DNA of 64,000 bases from Listeria monocytogenes (lineage in GTDB: Bacteria > Bacillota > Bacilli > Lactobacillales > Listeriaceae): NCBI RefSeq assembly GCF_900187225.1, contig NZ_LT906436.1, forward strand, positions 1,178,001 to 1,242,000, given 5' to 3'. The first letter of the stretch is position 1; each line of letters begins with the position of its first letter. Shown piece after piece: positions 28,501-37,231 of this stretch. A program made the translations under genes and the position numbers. The notes below the pieces were generated by a model. It saw only the letters and a program-made list of their open reading frames with translations. It searched no databases and was not told the DNA's origin.

Positions 28501-28934
28501 TTAGTTCCTTGCTAAATGAAACATTGGATAGTCTGAATATTGTTATCGTGGTACTCATTACGTCTGCGGCATTACTTGCATTCGTTGTCCTTTACAACCT
28601 GACAAACATTAATGTATCAGAACGTATTCGAGAACTTTCCACTATCAAAGTACTTGGTTTTTATCCAAAAGAAGTGACTATGTATGTCTACCGAGAAAAT
28701 ATTATTTTAACCTTAATGGGCATTGCGGCTGGATTTATCCTTGGTTTCTTCTTGCACCGATTTATCATCACCACAGCAGAAGTGGATCAAATGATGTTCA
28801 GTCCGGCAATTAGTTGGACAAGCTACTTATTTTCCGGCATACTCACACTCGTTTTTGCAACTGTTGTGATGGTTGTTATGCATATTAAACTAAAACGAAT
28901 CGACATGATTGAAGCACTGAAATCAGTTGAATGA
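25524..28934 (+). CDS. FtsX-like ABC transporter permease with extracellular coiled coil
   Basis: 1136 aa. An N-terminal membrane helix (about 20-38) is followed by a MacB-like periplasmic-core domain, then a long alanine/glutamate/lysine-rich coiled coil (about 245-590, repeated AELA-A-L-like heptads). Three helices of the first FtsX domain lie near 605-720, a second helix plus MacB-core follow from 770, and the last three helices occupy the C-terminus. The start is GTG 25524 with AAGGAGC. Likely role is export of, or resistance to, peptides or lipids in the envelope; the substrate is unknown. The coiled coil is longer than in ordinary MacB. Confidence 0.9.
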   Translation: MKRSALWKDIYREIWRSKSRFISIFMLIMLGVAFFSGLKATGPDMLLTADNYFNKYELANFNVQSTYGLDETDKEALEDISGVAQVELGYTADTLMKDKNIVTKLFSTSKSDNLNQYKVISGRLPEKSGEIALDNNQLVHKNVKIGDKVTFVKSDGNKLTDTLKKSTYKVVGFVSSPAYIQKSERGSSTVGKGKTDAFGVIPEQDFNLPEYTIANLTFDNLAAKQAFSDEYVSTEEKDKKSVEQALGDQPEKRLNKIKTSEQKKLNEATAEINKGKAELKANEAKLADAKAQLEEGFSKYNAARASYDAKIKQSEAEIANGEAELANAKKQLDAAKIQIDQGEQALIQAEMELEEGRAAWEDANNLLNTANGYLREAKSTLENVLKQPDLTDFELDRASLTDSFQMLASELDLSNADREEYENAMNNLLDDYENGNISDAEIRESINAALAQVANAENEYQSVRTALDAEKQTIEQGEKTLAAKNQELQQAKIAYQEGLTKYQDGLEKISLAKQQLAVGKQTGSLELQSALAKLNTGQAEYDKNFALFKKEKAKAEAKLTSAEKDVQIGQQKLDALKVPKYYVLDRNDNPGYSEYKENADRLTSLSTAFPIFFFLIAALVCLTTMTRMVEEQRTQIGTLKAFGYSNGSIILKYLVYGSIASVIGSVLGILIGFQFFPNIIFNAYKSMYEMPSVDIGFYWSYSLLALFVALFCTTFTAYVACRAELRANAATLMRPKAPKIGKRIFLERISFIWKRMNFTSKVTARNLFRYKQRMLMTVLGVAGCTALILTGFGLRNSISDIAKMQYGQIMKYDAAIYQDMSAPPAAKETFDEIMNDSNIKSKLAMSQTNIETVKSGQSAQTTSIIVPKNLNELPNYIVLRDRASHTTEKLTDDGAIITEKLAKLFDVKPGDTITVKNAENDKFQIKVSAITENYAMHYIYMTKAYYQQVFKEKPSYNLDLLMLKDTSEKVESDFAEKLTDSKAILNVTFSNNVSSLLNETLDSLNIVIVVLITSAALLAFVVLYNLTNINVSERIRELSTIKVLGFYPKEVTMYVYRENIILTLMGIAAGFILGFFLHRFIITTAEVDQMMFSPAISWTSYLFSGILTLVFATVVMVVMHIKLKRIDMIEALKSVE

Positions 28935-28936
28935 TG

Positions 28937-28976
28937 ATGAAAAGAACTTGTTTTTATCGGCAAGTTCTTTTCATTT
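28937..28976 (+). terminator. Intrinsic terminator after the ABC permease gene
   Basis: 14-bp stem ATGAAAAGAACTTG / CAAGTTCTTTTCAT with 10-nt loop; only a modest T-tract. Confidence 0.75.
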
Positions 28977-29031
28977 GACTTAAAAATAAATAAAGCTTAA
29001 ACTAAAAAATAGTTAAGGGGGTGAACTTTAT

Positions 29032-29484
29032 TTGGAAAGACAAAAAGTAAAGCAACTGATAAAAAGTTACCAACAAACATACATATTTGCGATGAATCAA
29101 ATACACCAAGCTATTTCAGAAATTTCAGCAAGTACTGTGGACCTTTCCATTGAGCAGTTTTTTGTTCTGCGCGAAATTGCTACCTATGATGGTATTAGCG
29201 CAACAGAACTAGCAGCCACTTTAGCGGTAAATAAGAGCGCTATTACACCTAAGCTGAAAAAATTAGTAGAAAAAGGCTACATAAGACGAGAACGAAACCA
29301 ACTAGATAAACGAGCCGTAGTTTTAACTATCTCAGAAAAAGGGAATAACGTTTACGAAGAATGCGAAAAACAATTAGAGTTACTCGTGAATGAATGGCTC
29401 GAAATACTAGGGGAAAAAGACAGCGAACAATTTTTTGAATTATTTCAAAAGATTACCAAGTCGGTTGTTGAGCCTAGACAATAA
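29032..29484 (+). CDS. MarR-family transcriptional regulator
   Basis: 150 aa. Winged helix with EQFFVLREIATYDGISATELAATLAVNKSAITPKL-like order: helix-turn-helix residues about 55-80, then the wing DKRAVVLTISEKG. The start is TTG 29032, preceded by AAGGGGGTGA. It lies 15 nt upstream of the MMPL exporter gene and is probably its autoregulated repressor, a common MarR-exporter arrangement. Confidence 0.92.
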   Translation: MERQKVKQLIKSYQQTYIFAMNQIHQAISEISASTVDLSIEQFFVLREIATYDGISATELAATLAVNKSAITPKLKKLVEKGYIRRERNQLDKRAVVLTISEKGNNVYEECEKQLELLVNEWLEILGEKDSEQFFELFQKITKSVVEPRQ

Positions 29485-29499
29485 AAGGAGAGATTTGGC

Positions 29500-32400
29500 A
29501 TGAAATGGATTATGAAACTCCGCTGGGCCATTTTAGCGTTTTGGCTTGCAGCAGCAGTCGTACTAATGTTTATTGCACCACCCATGGCAGATCTTGTACG
29601 CGAAAAAGGCGAATTAAAGCTGCCTGATGGCTATCCGTCATCACTAGCAACGGAAATGCAAAAGAAACATAATCCAGATGACAAGGGTTCAGCTTACATT
29701 GCTGTTTATACAGCCGACCATAAGTTAACTGGAACAGAATTAAACGATATCCAGAAATCACTCGACTCTATCGAAAAAGATAAAGACGAACTTCACGTAA
29801 CAAACGTGTTATCAAGCTTTAACCAACCAGAGCTTAAAGATAAGTTTTTAGCAAAAGATGGTAAAACAATGGTAGCAAGTTTAACCGTAGATGATACGGA
29901 TGCTTCGGTTAAAAGCATACGTAACGCACTAGACAAAAAAATGGATGTAAAAGGTGTTGACACGTATTTAACAGGTAATAAACTAATTCAAGAAGACGTA
30001 GTTCAAGGGTCTGAAGACGGTTTACATAAAACAGAAGGCATCACTGTTGTCTTTATTTTAGTCGTATTATTCCTTGTATTCCGCTCAGCAGTGGCACCGT
30101 TTATTCCACTTATAACAGTAGGAATTAGTTACCTCGTTGCGCAAAGTACTGTAGCATTCTTAATTGATATCTTTAATTTCCCAGTCTCTACGTACACGCA
30201 AATCTTTATGGTTTGTATTATGTTCGGAATTGGGACCGACTATTGTATTCTCTTAATGAGTCGATTTAAAGAAGAAATGGGAGCCGGTCTCAACCCACGA
30301 GAAGCTGTTCATGCAACGTATCGTACAGCTGGAAAAACAGTCATCTATAGTGGTGTAGCTGTTCTAGTAGCATTTACTTCACTTTATTTTGTTCAATTTG
30401 ATTTATATCGTTCTGCAGTGGCAGTCGGCGTTGGAATTGTCGTTTTACTAGCTGCACTTTACACGCTCGTACCATTCTTTATGAGTACGCTCGGAACCCA
30501 TTTATTCTGGCCATTAAATAAAAATATTAGCCATAAAGAAAATAAAATTTGGGGCGCCGCTGGTAAATTTACTTTTGCAAGACCGTGGATTGCTTTATTA
30601 ATCGTTGCAGCTATCACGTTGCCGCCAATCTTACTGCATACAGGAACAGAATCATTCAACTCACTAGACGAAATTAGTGACAAATATCCTTCCAAAAAAG
30701 GTTTTGAAATCGTATCGGATAGTTTTGGAGCAGGGCAAGTTGCGCCAACACAAATCTTTATTGAAAATGACGATAATATGCGTACAACAGATTACATCGC
30801 TCAAATTGAAAAAATTTCCGATGATTTATCTCATTTAAAAGGCATCGATATGGTCATGAGTGCTTCACGTCCAGCCGGAAAACGAGTAGATGATATTTAC
30901 ATTAAAAACCAAGCTGGACAAGTAAACGACGGCGTAGGTCAAGCGACTGATGGCGTAGGAGAAGTGAAAAAAGGTTTAGATTCAGCAAGTTCAGAACTCA
31001 AAAAATCAGAGCCGGCCCTTGATAAAGCCGTTGCAGGAGTTGGTGACTTACAAAAAGGCACTGTCGCAACACAAGAAGGAATTAACCAATTACAAACAGC
31101 CCTTGCACAAATTCAAAAAGGCATTGAAAGCGGAGCAACTGGAGCTGGCGACTTAAAACAAGGTGTAGCAGAAGCCAAATCACAACTAGCTACGTTACAA
31201 AATGGAGAAGCGCAAATCCAAGCTGGATACGCTGAGATTCAGAAAAACTTACAAAATGTAGCTGACCAACTAAAAGGTTTTGAAAACCCAAGCTCTCAAG
31301 CAATTGATACTTCCAAACTAGAAGAGCAATTCAAAAAAATCGGTGCCTCTTTCCAAGCATTCGCAGCAGCGCATCCAGAAGTGAGAAATGACCCTCGTTT
31401 CCAAAAACTAGCCGCAGATATTCAAGGCTTAGAAACAGCTGGAAACGAACTGAAAACCTCTGCTGGACAGCAAATGGCAGCACTTCAAGCAAAAATGAAA
31501 GAACTAAATCAAGGTATCCAACAACTCGCAACAGCGATGAATCAATTAAACGAGCAGTCCAAACAAATTTCGGATGGACTTAGCGCTTTTAGTACAGGCC
31601 TTGGTCAAATCGAAACAGGACTAGATCAATTAGAAAAAGGCCTTAACCAAGCAGCAGTTGGGCAAGGGCAAGTAGTTTCCAAAATGCCGGAAGTCTCTAA
31701 TGCTCTAACGCAAATCGCTGCTGGACAAGGTGCCTTAAAAGACGGATTTGCAGGCATTAGCGGTCAAATGGGTCAATTAACAGATGGTTTAACTTCAGGT
31801 GCAGATGGATTAGGCAAAGTAGAAAGTGGGCTAAACACAGCGAACGGACTAATTGATGATTGGTCAAAAGTTCCTTACGCAAGTTCCGGAATTTATGTAC
31901 CGGATGCGCTACTAAAAAATGCTGATTTCCAAAAAGTATTAGATCAATACATCTCATCTGATGGAAAACTGGCAACTATTAACGTGATTTTGACTAAAAA
32001 TCCATACTCTAATGAAGCGATGGATTCGATTGATGACATTAATGACCAACTTGCAGCCAGTATGAAAGGGACCAAACTGGAAAATGCGAAAATAGGTATT
32101 GGTGGAATGACGAGTGCCAATTATGATACGAGAGATATGTCAACAGCTGACTATCATTTGGTTCTTGTGATCGTTCTAGCGAGTGTTTTCGTAACACTAG
32201 TCATTGTCCTACGTTCCCTAGTAATGCCAATTTATCTGATTGCATCACTCATATTAACGTACTTTGCTGCACTTGGGTTCGCAGAAATTATCTTCATGCG
32301 AATTCTTGGATACAGTGGTCTAACGTGGGCAACACCGTTCTTCGGATTTGTAGTACTCGTCGCGCTCGGTATCGATTATTCGATCTTCTTGATGTCAAGA

Positions 32401-32700
32401 TTTAACGAATACAACGGACTTTCTGTACGCGATAGAATGATAAAAGCCATGAAAAATATGGGTGGTGTTATTTTCTCAGCCGTCATTATTCTCGGGGGAA
32501 CATTCGCCGCAATGATGCCAGCTGGCGTACTTTCCTTACTTGAAATAGCGACTGTCGTTCTAATAGGCTTAGTACTTTACGCCGTAGTAATTCTACCGCT
32601 CTTCGTTCCCGTAATGGTTAAACTATTCGGACGAGGCAATTGGTGGCCATTTATCACAAGAAAAGGCGACCATCAAGAAAACGTACCACCGAAAAAATAA
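29500..32700 (+). CDS. MMPL/RND-family membrane exporter
   Basis: 1066 aa, two MMPL modules. Each has one helix, an extracytoplasmic domain and a five-helix bundle; the bundles lie near residues 175-340 and 880-1045, each with GIGTDYCILLMSRF or GIDYSIFLMSRF carrying the proton-relay Asp-Tyr. Between the modules is a long Q/A/G-rich helical region (about 465-770) with repeats of the QL..G/GL..A type, predicted extracellular coiled coil. It probably exports a lipid or drug. A single gene in an apparent operon with marR; a terminator follows. Confidence 0.92.
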   Translation: MKWIMKLRWAILAFWLAAAVVLMFIAPPMADLVREKGELKLPDGYPSSLATEMQKKHNPDDKGSAYIAVYTADHKLTGTELNDIQKSLDSIEKDKDELHVTNVLSSFNQPELKDKFLAKDGKTMVASLTVDDTDASVKSIRNALDKKMDVKGVDTYLTGNKLIQEDVVQGSEDGLHKTEGITVVFILVVLFLVFRSAVAPFIPLITVGISYLVAQSTVAFLIDIFNFPVSTYTQIFMVCIMFGIGTDYCILLMSRFKEEMGAGLNPREAVHATYRTAGKTVIYSGVAVLVAFTSLYFVQFDLYRSAVAVGVGIVVLLAALYTLVPFFMSTLGTHLFWPLNKNISHKENKIWGAAGKFTFARPWIALLIVAAITLPPILLHTGTESFNSLDEISDKYPSKKGFEIVSDSFGAGQVAPTQIFIENDDNMRTTDYIAQIEKISDDLSHLKGIDMVMSASRPAGKRVDDIYIKNQAGQVNDGVGQATDGVGEVKKGLDSASSELKKSEPALDKAVAGVGDLQKGTVATQEGINQLQTALAQIQKGIESGATGAGDLKQGVAEAKSQLATLQNGEAQIQAGYAEIQKNLQNVADQLKGFENPSSQAIDTSKLEEQFKKIGASFQAFAAAHPEVRNDPRFQKLAADIQGLETAGNELKTSAGQQMAALQAKMKELNQGIQQLATAMNQLNEQSKQISDGLSAFSTGLGQIETGLDQLEKGLNQAAVGQGQVVSKMPEVSNALTQIAAGQGALKDGFAGISGQMGQLTDGLTSGADGLGKVESGLNTANGLIDDWSKVPYASSGIYVPDALLKNADFQKVLDQYISSDGKLATINVILTKNPYSNEAMDSIDDINDQLAASMKGTKLENAKIGIGGMTSANYDTRDMSTADYHLVLVIVLASVFVTLVIVLRSLVMPIYLIASLILTYFAALGFAEIIFMRILGYSGLTWATPFFGFVVLVALGIDYSIFLMSRFNEYNGLSVRDRMIKAMKNMGGVIFSAVIILGGTFAAMMPAGVLSLLEIATVVLIGLVLYAVVILPLFVPVMVKLFGRGNWWPFITRKGDHQENVPPKK

Positions 32701-32706
32701 CACAAT

Positions 32707-32743
32707 AAACCGCATTCCTTTATAAAGGGAGTGCGGTTTTTAG
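32707..32743 (+). terminator. Intrinsic terminator of the MarR-MMPL unit
   Basis: AAACCGCATTCC / GGGAGTGCGGTTT stem with T5. Confidence 0.88.
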
Positions 32744-32806
32744 TTTGATTTCAAAAAATAATTTGCTAAGATAAATGTATATAGATGAATGAAGGAGGAA
32801 GGAACT

Positions 32807-33481
32807 ATGATAAAACTCGGAAATGACTGGGATGAGTTACTAAAAAATGAGTTTAACCAACCGTATTATTTAACCCTTCGCCAGTTCCTAAAAAAAGAAT
32901 ACCAAACGAAAAAAGTTTTTCCGGACATGTACGATATTTTCAATGCATTAAAGCATACCGCCTATAAAGATGTCAAAGTGGTAATTCTCGGACAAGACCC
33001 ATATCATGGACCAGGTCAAGCACACGGGCTCTCATTTTCCGTTCAACAAGGAGTACAGATTCCACCATCACTGCAAAATATTTATTTAGAATTACATAAC
33101 GACTTAAATTGTGAGATTCCAAATAATGGTTATTTGATACCGTGGGCAGATCAAGGAGTGCTACTATTAAATACGGTTCTAACTGTACGCGCTGGTCAAG
33201 CTAACTCACACCGAGGACAAGGCTGGGAAATACTAACGAACCACATTATTGAAATCATTAATCAAAAAGAAGAACCAGTAGTTTTTTTACTATGGGGAAG
33301 CAATGCGAAAGAAAAGTTGCAATTATTAACAAACCCGAAACATACTGCGTTTACATCCGTTCATCCTAGCCCGCTTTCAGCATCGCGCGGTTTTATGGGA
33401 TGCAAACATTTTTCTAAGACGAATCAATTCTTAGAACAAAATGGTGTAAAACCAATTGATTGGCAAATTCCTTCTATATAA
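32807..33481 (+). CDS. ung: Uracil-DNA glycosylase
   Basis: 224 aa family-1 UDG that excises uracil from DNA. GQDPYHGPGQAHGLSF (water-activating Asp and Tyr), the LLLNTVLTV uracil-binding strand and HPSPLSASRG (catalytic His, leucine loop) are intact. AAGGAGGAA 8 nt before ATG 32807 decides against the in-frame ATG 32789. Confidence 0.97.
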   Translation: MIKLGNDWDELLKNEFNQPYYLTLRQFLKKEYQTKKVFPDMYDIFNALKHTAYKDVKVVILGQDPYHGPGQAHGLSFSVQQGVQIPPSLQNIYLELHNDLNCEIPNNGYLIPWADQGVLLLNTVLTVRAGQANSHRGQGWEILTNHIIEIINQKEEPVVFLLWGSNAKEKLQLLTNPKHTAFTSVHPSPLSASRGFMGCKHFSKTNQFLEQNGVKPIDWQIPSI

Positions 33482-33484
33482 ATA

Positions 33485-33522
33485 AAAACATCCCGCCATT
33501 CATTGACGAGATGTTTTTTTAC
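33485..33522. terminator. Terminator between convergent ung and rnhC
   Basis: AAAACATC / GATGTTTT arms extended by CG/CG, T7 on the plus strand, A-run on the other. Confidence 0.8.
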
Positions 33523-34445
33523 TTTTTAACCATTTTTAATGCTTTCTCTGTATTAGCGAAATGTTGTTTTGTATATTTAGCTAATGTTTCCAGACCGAAT
33601 CGTTCGATGATTTCCGCTGCAACAGCATCCACATGAGGTCCTGCGCCTTTTGGAAGCGAGATGCCAACTTCTTTTGACATCGCATCAAAAGCTTGCACAA
33701 ACTTATAACGAGCAATAATCGAAGCAGCAGCTACAGAAAGATGTAACCCTTCTGCTTTTGTCGCAAAAAATACATCTTCTCGAATAATGCTTGGTTCTTT
33801 TGCTAAATAACGGTAATACGTATTTTTTTCAGCAAATTGATCAATTAAAATCGCTTCTGGTTTAATTGGAGCAAGCTTTTTCAAGACGTTTTCAATTGCG
33901 CGATTATGTAATAAGGCTTTCATTTGTCCTTGGTTCATGCCTCTTTTTTGGAGTTCGTTGTATTTAGGATTAGGGCAAAGTAGCACACTATGTGGAACAA
34001 GTGGCATGATTTTCTCGGCAATGCGACAAATTTCTGGATCTTTCATCGCTTTAGAATCTTTTACGCCTAGCTCTTTTAAAAGTGGCATCATTTCCGCGTC
34101 CACGTATGCGGCACAAACCGTAATCGGGCCAAAAAAATCGCCAGTGCCAACTTCATCTGAACCAATGACATTTTTTGATGCGAAGTTTGCCGGAAGAATC
34201 CCTTTAGAGACGGAGGGCGCTTTTGCTTTGGATTCTGGAAGAGTCGCTACCCATTTTTTTGCTTCTGCTTCTCCGTTTACTCCTTGGAACATCACTTTGC
34301 GCGATTTGTAGCCAGTGATGGAAACACCAGGTTTTTTTGCAGCGAAAACAGCTCCTGGTGGTAGCTTTGGATTAGAAAAAGGGAGATATGTTTGTTTCAT
34401 TTTTTCAAGTGTTGGTTGATCAACTAAGATAACTGTATTTGCGAT
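33519..34445 (-). CDS. rnhC: Ribonuclease HIII, apparent ATC start
   Basis: Cleaves RNA of RNA/DNA hybrids and ribonucleotides in DNA. The N-terminal TBP-like domain ([20 protein letters not shown]) precedes the RNase H core: [13 protein letters not shown] (catalytic Asp-Glu), VKDSKAM, LIDQF and the late GAGPHVD. The first ATG (34400) would cut off residues that align with the start of B. subtilis RnhC (pattern V-I-x-V-x7-MK-TY). In frame upstream there is no ATG/GTG/TTG before a stop at 34452-34454; the only site properly spaced from AAAGGA is ATC at 34445-34443, giving 308 aa. Function is sure; the start is unusual. Confidence 0.9.
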   Translation of the reverse strand: MANTVILVDQPTLEKMKQTYLPFSNPKLPPGAVFAAKKPGVSITGYKSRKVMFQGVNGEAEAKKWVATLPESKAKAPSVSKGILPANFASKNVIGSDEVGTGDFFGPITVCAAYVDAEMMPLLKELGVKDSKAMKDPEICRIAEKIMPLVPHSVLLCPNPKYNELQKRGMNQGQMKALLHNRAIENVLKKLAPIKPEAILIDQFAEKNTYYRYLAKEPSIIREDVFFATKAEGLHLSVAAASIIARYKFVQAFDAMSKEVGISLPKGAGPHVDAVAAEIIERFGLETLAKYTKQHFANTEKALKMVKK

Positions 34446-34598
34446 AAGGCATCATCCTTTCAAAGTTCTATTGTAACATACTACGACGAAAGACTGAATA
34501 TCGGCTAAACGGGTGGTTGACTCTTTTCTTTCCTGCTTTTTCGTGATAAGATTATGACAAGTAGTGGCCTAAACGAATTTGGGCGAGGAGGAATTTAC

Positions 34599-34862
34599 GT
34601 GGCAAATGAGAGAAATAAAGTAGTGACAACAATTTACGGTAGAGAATATACGATTGTTGGCGTAGAAACAACAGACCACTTACGAAAAGTAGCTCGCGAG
34701 GTCGATGAAAAAATGCACGAAATCGGCTCCCAAAATCACGCACTAGATAGTGGTAGGCTCGCTGTACTAACGGCTGTAAATGCGACAAATGATTACTTAA
34801 AACTAGAACAAAAATATCTAGAGTTAGAGCAAGAACTGGCTCGAATTAAAGGAAGAGATTAA
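34599..34862 (+). CDS. zapA: Cell division protein ZapA
   Basis: 87 aa FtsZ-ring stabiliser. VTTIYGREYTIVGVETTDHLRKVAREVDEKM is the ZapA fold start, followed by a C-terminal coiled coil (TNDYLKLEQKYLELEQELARI). The GTG at 34599 has GAGGAGGA 7 nt upstream; extension to ATG 34554 would add 15 unrelated residues. Divergent from rnhC, and the stop overlaps the cvpA ATG. Confidence 0.92.
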   Translation: MANERNKVVTTIYGREYTIVGVETTDHLRKVAREVDEKMHEIGSQNHALDSGRLAVLTAVNATNDYLKLEQKYLELEQELARIKGRD

Positions 34863-35404
34863 TGATTTTAAATGCGATTATTTTAATTTTACTTGTTTGC
34901 GGCTTTTTTGCAGGATTTAGAACAGGCCTTATCAAACAACTTATCTTATTATTAGGTTATATTTTGGCATTTTTTATCTCGTATACGTATTACGAAGATT
35001 TAGCGCCACATTTAACTTTTATACCTTATCCAGGTAGTGATACTGCAGATGGATTATCTATTATTTTACAAGAATTACGAACAGAAACGGCTTATTATAA
35101 CGTACTTGGATTTGCGATTATTTTTATTGTCGCAATCATTGTCGTTCACATGCTTGCATCACTTGTTGGTGGCTTGACTAAGATTCCAGTCCTGCGCCAA
35201 ATTAATGGATTGTTAGCAGCTGTTTTTGGTGTTATTAAGTCCTACTTAATTATTTTTGTTGTCTTGTTCATCATGGCAATTTACCCGGCGAATTGGTCTG
35301 AAAATCTCATCGATAGCTCGACGGTTGCCCAGTGGATGCTTGAAAAAACGCCAATTTTGTCAGAACAATTTTATGACTGGATGACAGACATTCTGCCAAA
35401 ATAA
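34862..35404 (+). CDS. CvpA family membrane protein
   Basis: 180 aa with four transmembrane helices (about 2-20, 27-45, 80-100, 115-140) and the GFRTGLIKQL and GLTKIPVLRQINGLLAAVFGVIKS motifs of the CvpA/YshB family, named for colicin V production in E. coli. The role in Firmicutes is unclear. Coupled to zapA by a TAATG overlap, as in other Bacilli (yshA-yshB). Confidence 0.9.
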   Translation: MILNAIILILLVCGFFAGFRTGLIKQLILLLGYILAFFISYTYYEDLAPHLTFIPYPGSDTADGLSIILQELRTETAYYNVLGFAIIFIVAIIVVHMLASLVGGLTKIPVLRQINGLLAAVFGVIKSYLIIFVVLFIMAIYPANWSENLIDSSTVAQWMLEKTPILSEQFYDWMTDILPK

Positions 35405-35415
35405 AAGAAACATTC

Positions 35416-35471
35416 GATACCAGATGTATACTCTTAGCCAATTTTGGATAGGATTTCTCTGGTATTTTTTA
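35416..35471 (+). terminator. Possible weak terminator between cvpA and polX
   Basis: GATACCAGA and TCTCTGGTAT arms enclose about 31 nt; T6 follows. The long loop makes it uncertain. Confidence 0.45.
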
Positions 35472-35496
35472 ATGATTTTATAGGGAGGGATTAAAG

Positions 35497-37209
35497 ATGG
35501 CTACTAATAAAAAAGAAATTATTCGTTTACTCGAAGAAATTGCCACTTATATGGAATTAAAAGGAGAAAATAGTTTTAAAATATCTGCGTTCCGCAAAGC
35601 TGCGCAGGCAATTGAATTAGATAGCAGAAGTCTATCTGAAATTGATGATTTTACGAAGATTAGCGGTATCGGAAAAACTACGGGTGAAATTATCCAACGT
35701 TATTTAGATAGTGGAGAATGTCCAGAACTTGAGGAGCTAAAAAAAGAAGTCCCAGCAGGTCTCGTTCCACTTTTAGATGTGCCAGGGCTTGGTGGTAAGA
35801 AATTATCGCGTCTTTATCATGAGCTTGGTGTGGTGGATAAAGATACATTGCTCCAAGAAGCAGAAAATGGTCATATCGAAGCATTGAAAGGTTTTGGTAA
35901 AAAGTCTGCTGAAAAAATGGCCGAAGCAGTGCGTGAAATGGGTGAGCGTCCTGATAGATACCCACTAAATGATGTCTTACCAATCATAAAAAAAGTAGAG
36001 GCCTATCTTGCTGAAATCGCACCAATCGAAACTTTCGCGCAAGCCGGCAGTTTACGTAGATTACGGGAAACGGTCAAAGATTTAGATTATGTTATTGCGA
36101 CGGAAAAACCAGAAGATGTACAAAAAGCTTTACTTGCATTTCCATTAATTACGGACGTTATTGGAGCTGGTGAAACAAAAGTATCAGCTGTATTAGAAGA
36201 TAACATTACTATCTCAGTGGATTTCCGCTTAGTAGAAAAGAAAGCTTTCGCAACAACACTTCATCATTTCACTGGTTCTAAAGATCATAATATCAAAATG
36301 CGCCAATTAGCTAAACAGTCAAATGAAAAAATAAGCGAATATGGTGTGGAACAAGAAGATGGAACTGTTCGCCATTTTGAATCGGAAAAAACATTTTTCG
36401 AGCATTTTAAGATACCGTTTCTCCCACCTGAAGTTCGCCGAGATGGCACAGAAATTGAGCGCGTAACGAAGGACACAAAATTCCTTGAGTTAAGTGATAT
36501 CCGCGGGGACTTGCACATGCATACAACTTGGTCTGACGGGGCGTACGCGATTCCTGAGATGATCGAAGCTTGTATCGCAAAAGGATACGAATACATGGTT
36601 ATTACAGATCACGGGAAATTTTTGCGAGTAGCTAATGGTCTGGACGAAAAAAGATTATTGGAGCAGCAAGCAGAAATTAAAAAAATAGCTGCTAAATATC
36701 CAGAAATTGATGTCTATTCCGGCGTTGAAATGGATATATTGGCTGATGGATCACTTGATTTTGATGATGAGACTTTGAAACAGCTAGATTTTGTTATCGC
36801 GTCTATCCATTCCAGTTTCCAACAATCAGAGGAAGAAATTATGAAGCGATTAAAAACAGCCTGTGAAAATCCATATGTGCGTCTGATTGCACATCCAACG
36901 GGTAGAATTGTCGTGAAAAGAAAGCCGTATCATGTTAATATGAAAGAACTGATCCAATTAGCTAAAAGTACAGGAACTGCCTTAGAATTAAATGCTAATC
37001 CGCAGCGTCTTGATTTAAACCGCGAGCATTTAGAAATGGCTCACGCTGCTGGGGTGCCGATTGCGATTAACACAGATGCGCACGACACGAAACACCTTGA
37101 TTTCATGTCTATTGGCGTTCGAGCTGCCACAAAAGCCTGGCTCGGCAAATCAGCAATCCTGAATACGAAAACTGCAGCTGAATTTAAACAATTTTTACAG
37201 AATAAATAA
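35497..37209 (+). CDS. polX: DNA polymerase/3'-5' exonuclease PolX
   Basis: 570 aa family-X polymerase for gap filling in base excision repair. The N-terminal helix-hairpin-helix region (GIGKTTGEIIQRYL, VPGLGGKKLSRLY) leads to the nucleotidyltransferase core (LRETVKDLDYVI with the DxD pair; ISVDFRLV with the third Asp). The C-terminal PHP domain starts at DLHMHTTWSDG (about 335) and has the metal ligands for 3'-5' exonuclease. AGGGAGG precedes ATG 35497. The polX-mutS2 neighbourhood is conserved in Bacilli. Confidence 0.95.
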   Translation: MATNKKEIIRLLEEIATYMELKGENSFKISAFRKAAQAIELDSRSLSEIDDFTKISGIGKTTGEIIQRYLDSGECPELEELKKEVPAGLVPLLDVPGLGGKKLSRLYHELGVVDKDTLLQEAENGHIEALKGFGKKSAEKMAEAVREMGERPDRYPLNDVLPIIKKVEAYLAEIAPIETFAQAGSLRRLRETVKDLDYVIATEKPEDVQKALLAFPLITDVIGAGETKVSAVLEDNITISVDFRLVEKKAFATTLHHFTGSKDHNIKMRQLAKQSNEKISEYGVEQEDGTVRHFESEKTFFEHFKIPFLPPEVRRDGTEIERVTKDTKFLELSDIRGDLHMHTTWSDGAYAIPEMIEACIAKGYEYMVITDHGKFLRVANGLDEKRLLEQQAEIKKIAAKYPEIDVYSGVEMDILADGSLDFDDETLKQLDFVIASIHSSFQQSEEEIMKRLKTACENPYVRLIAHPTGRIVVKRKPYHVNMKELIQLAKSTGTALELNANPQRLDLNREHLEMAHAAGVPIAINTDAHDTKHLDFMSIGVRAATKAWLGKSAILNTKTAAEFKQFLQNK

Positions 37210-37231
37210 CTTTTAAAAAGAAGGATGACTA

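Noticed and set aside
30900-31860. Repetitive DNA in the MMPL gene as a mobile or variable repeat
   Set aside because: It encodes degenerate heptad-like helices in one open frame without exact long repeats.
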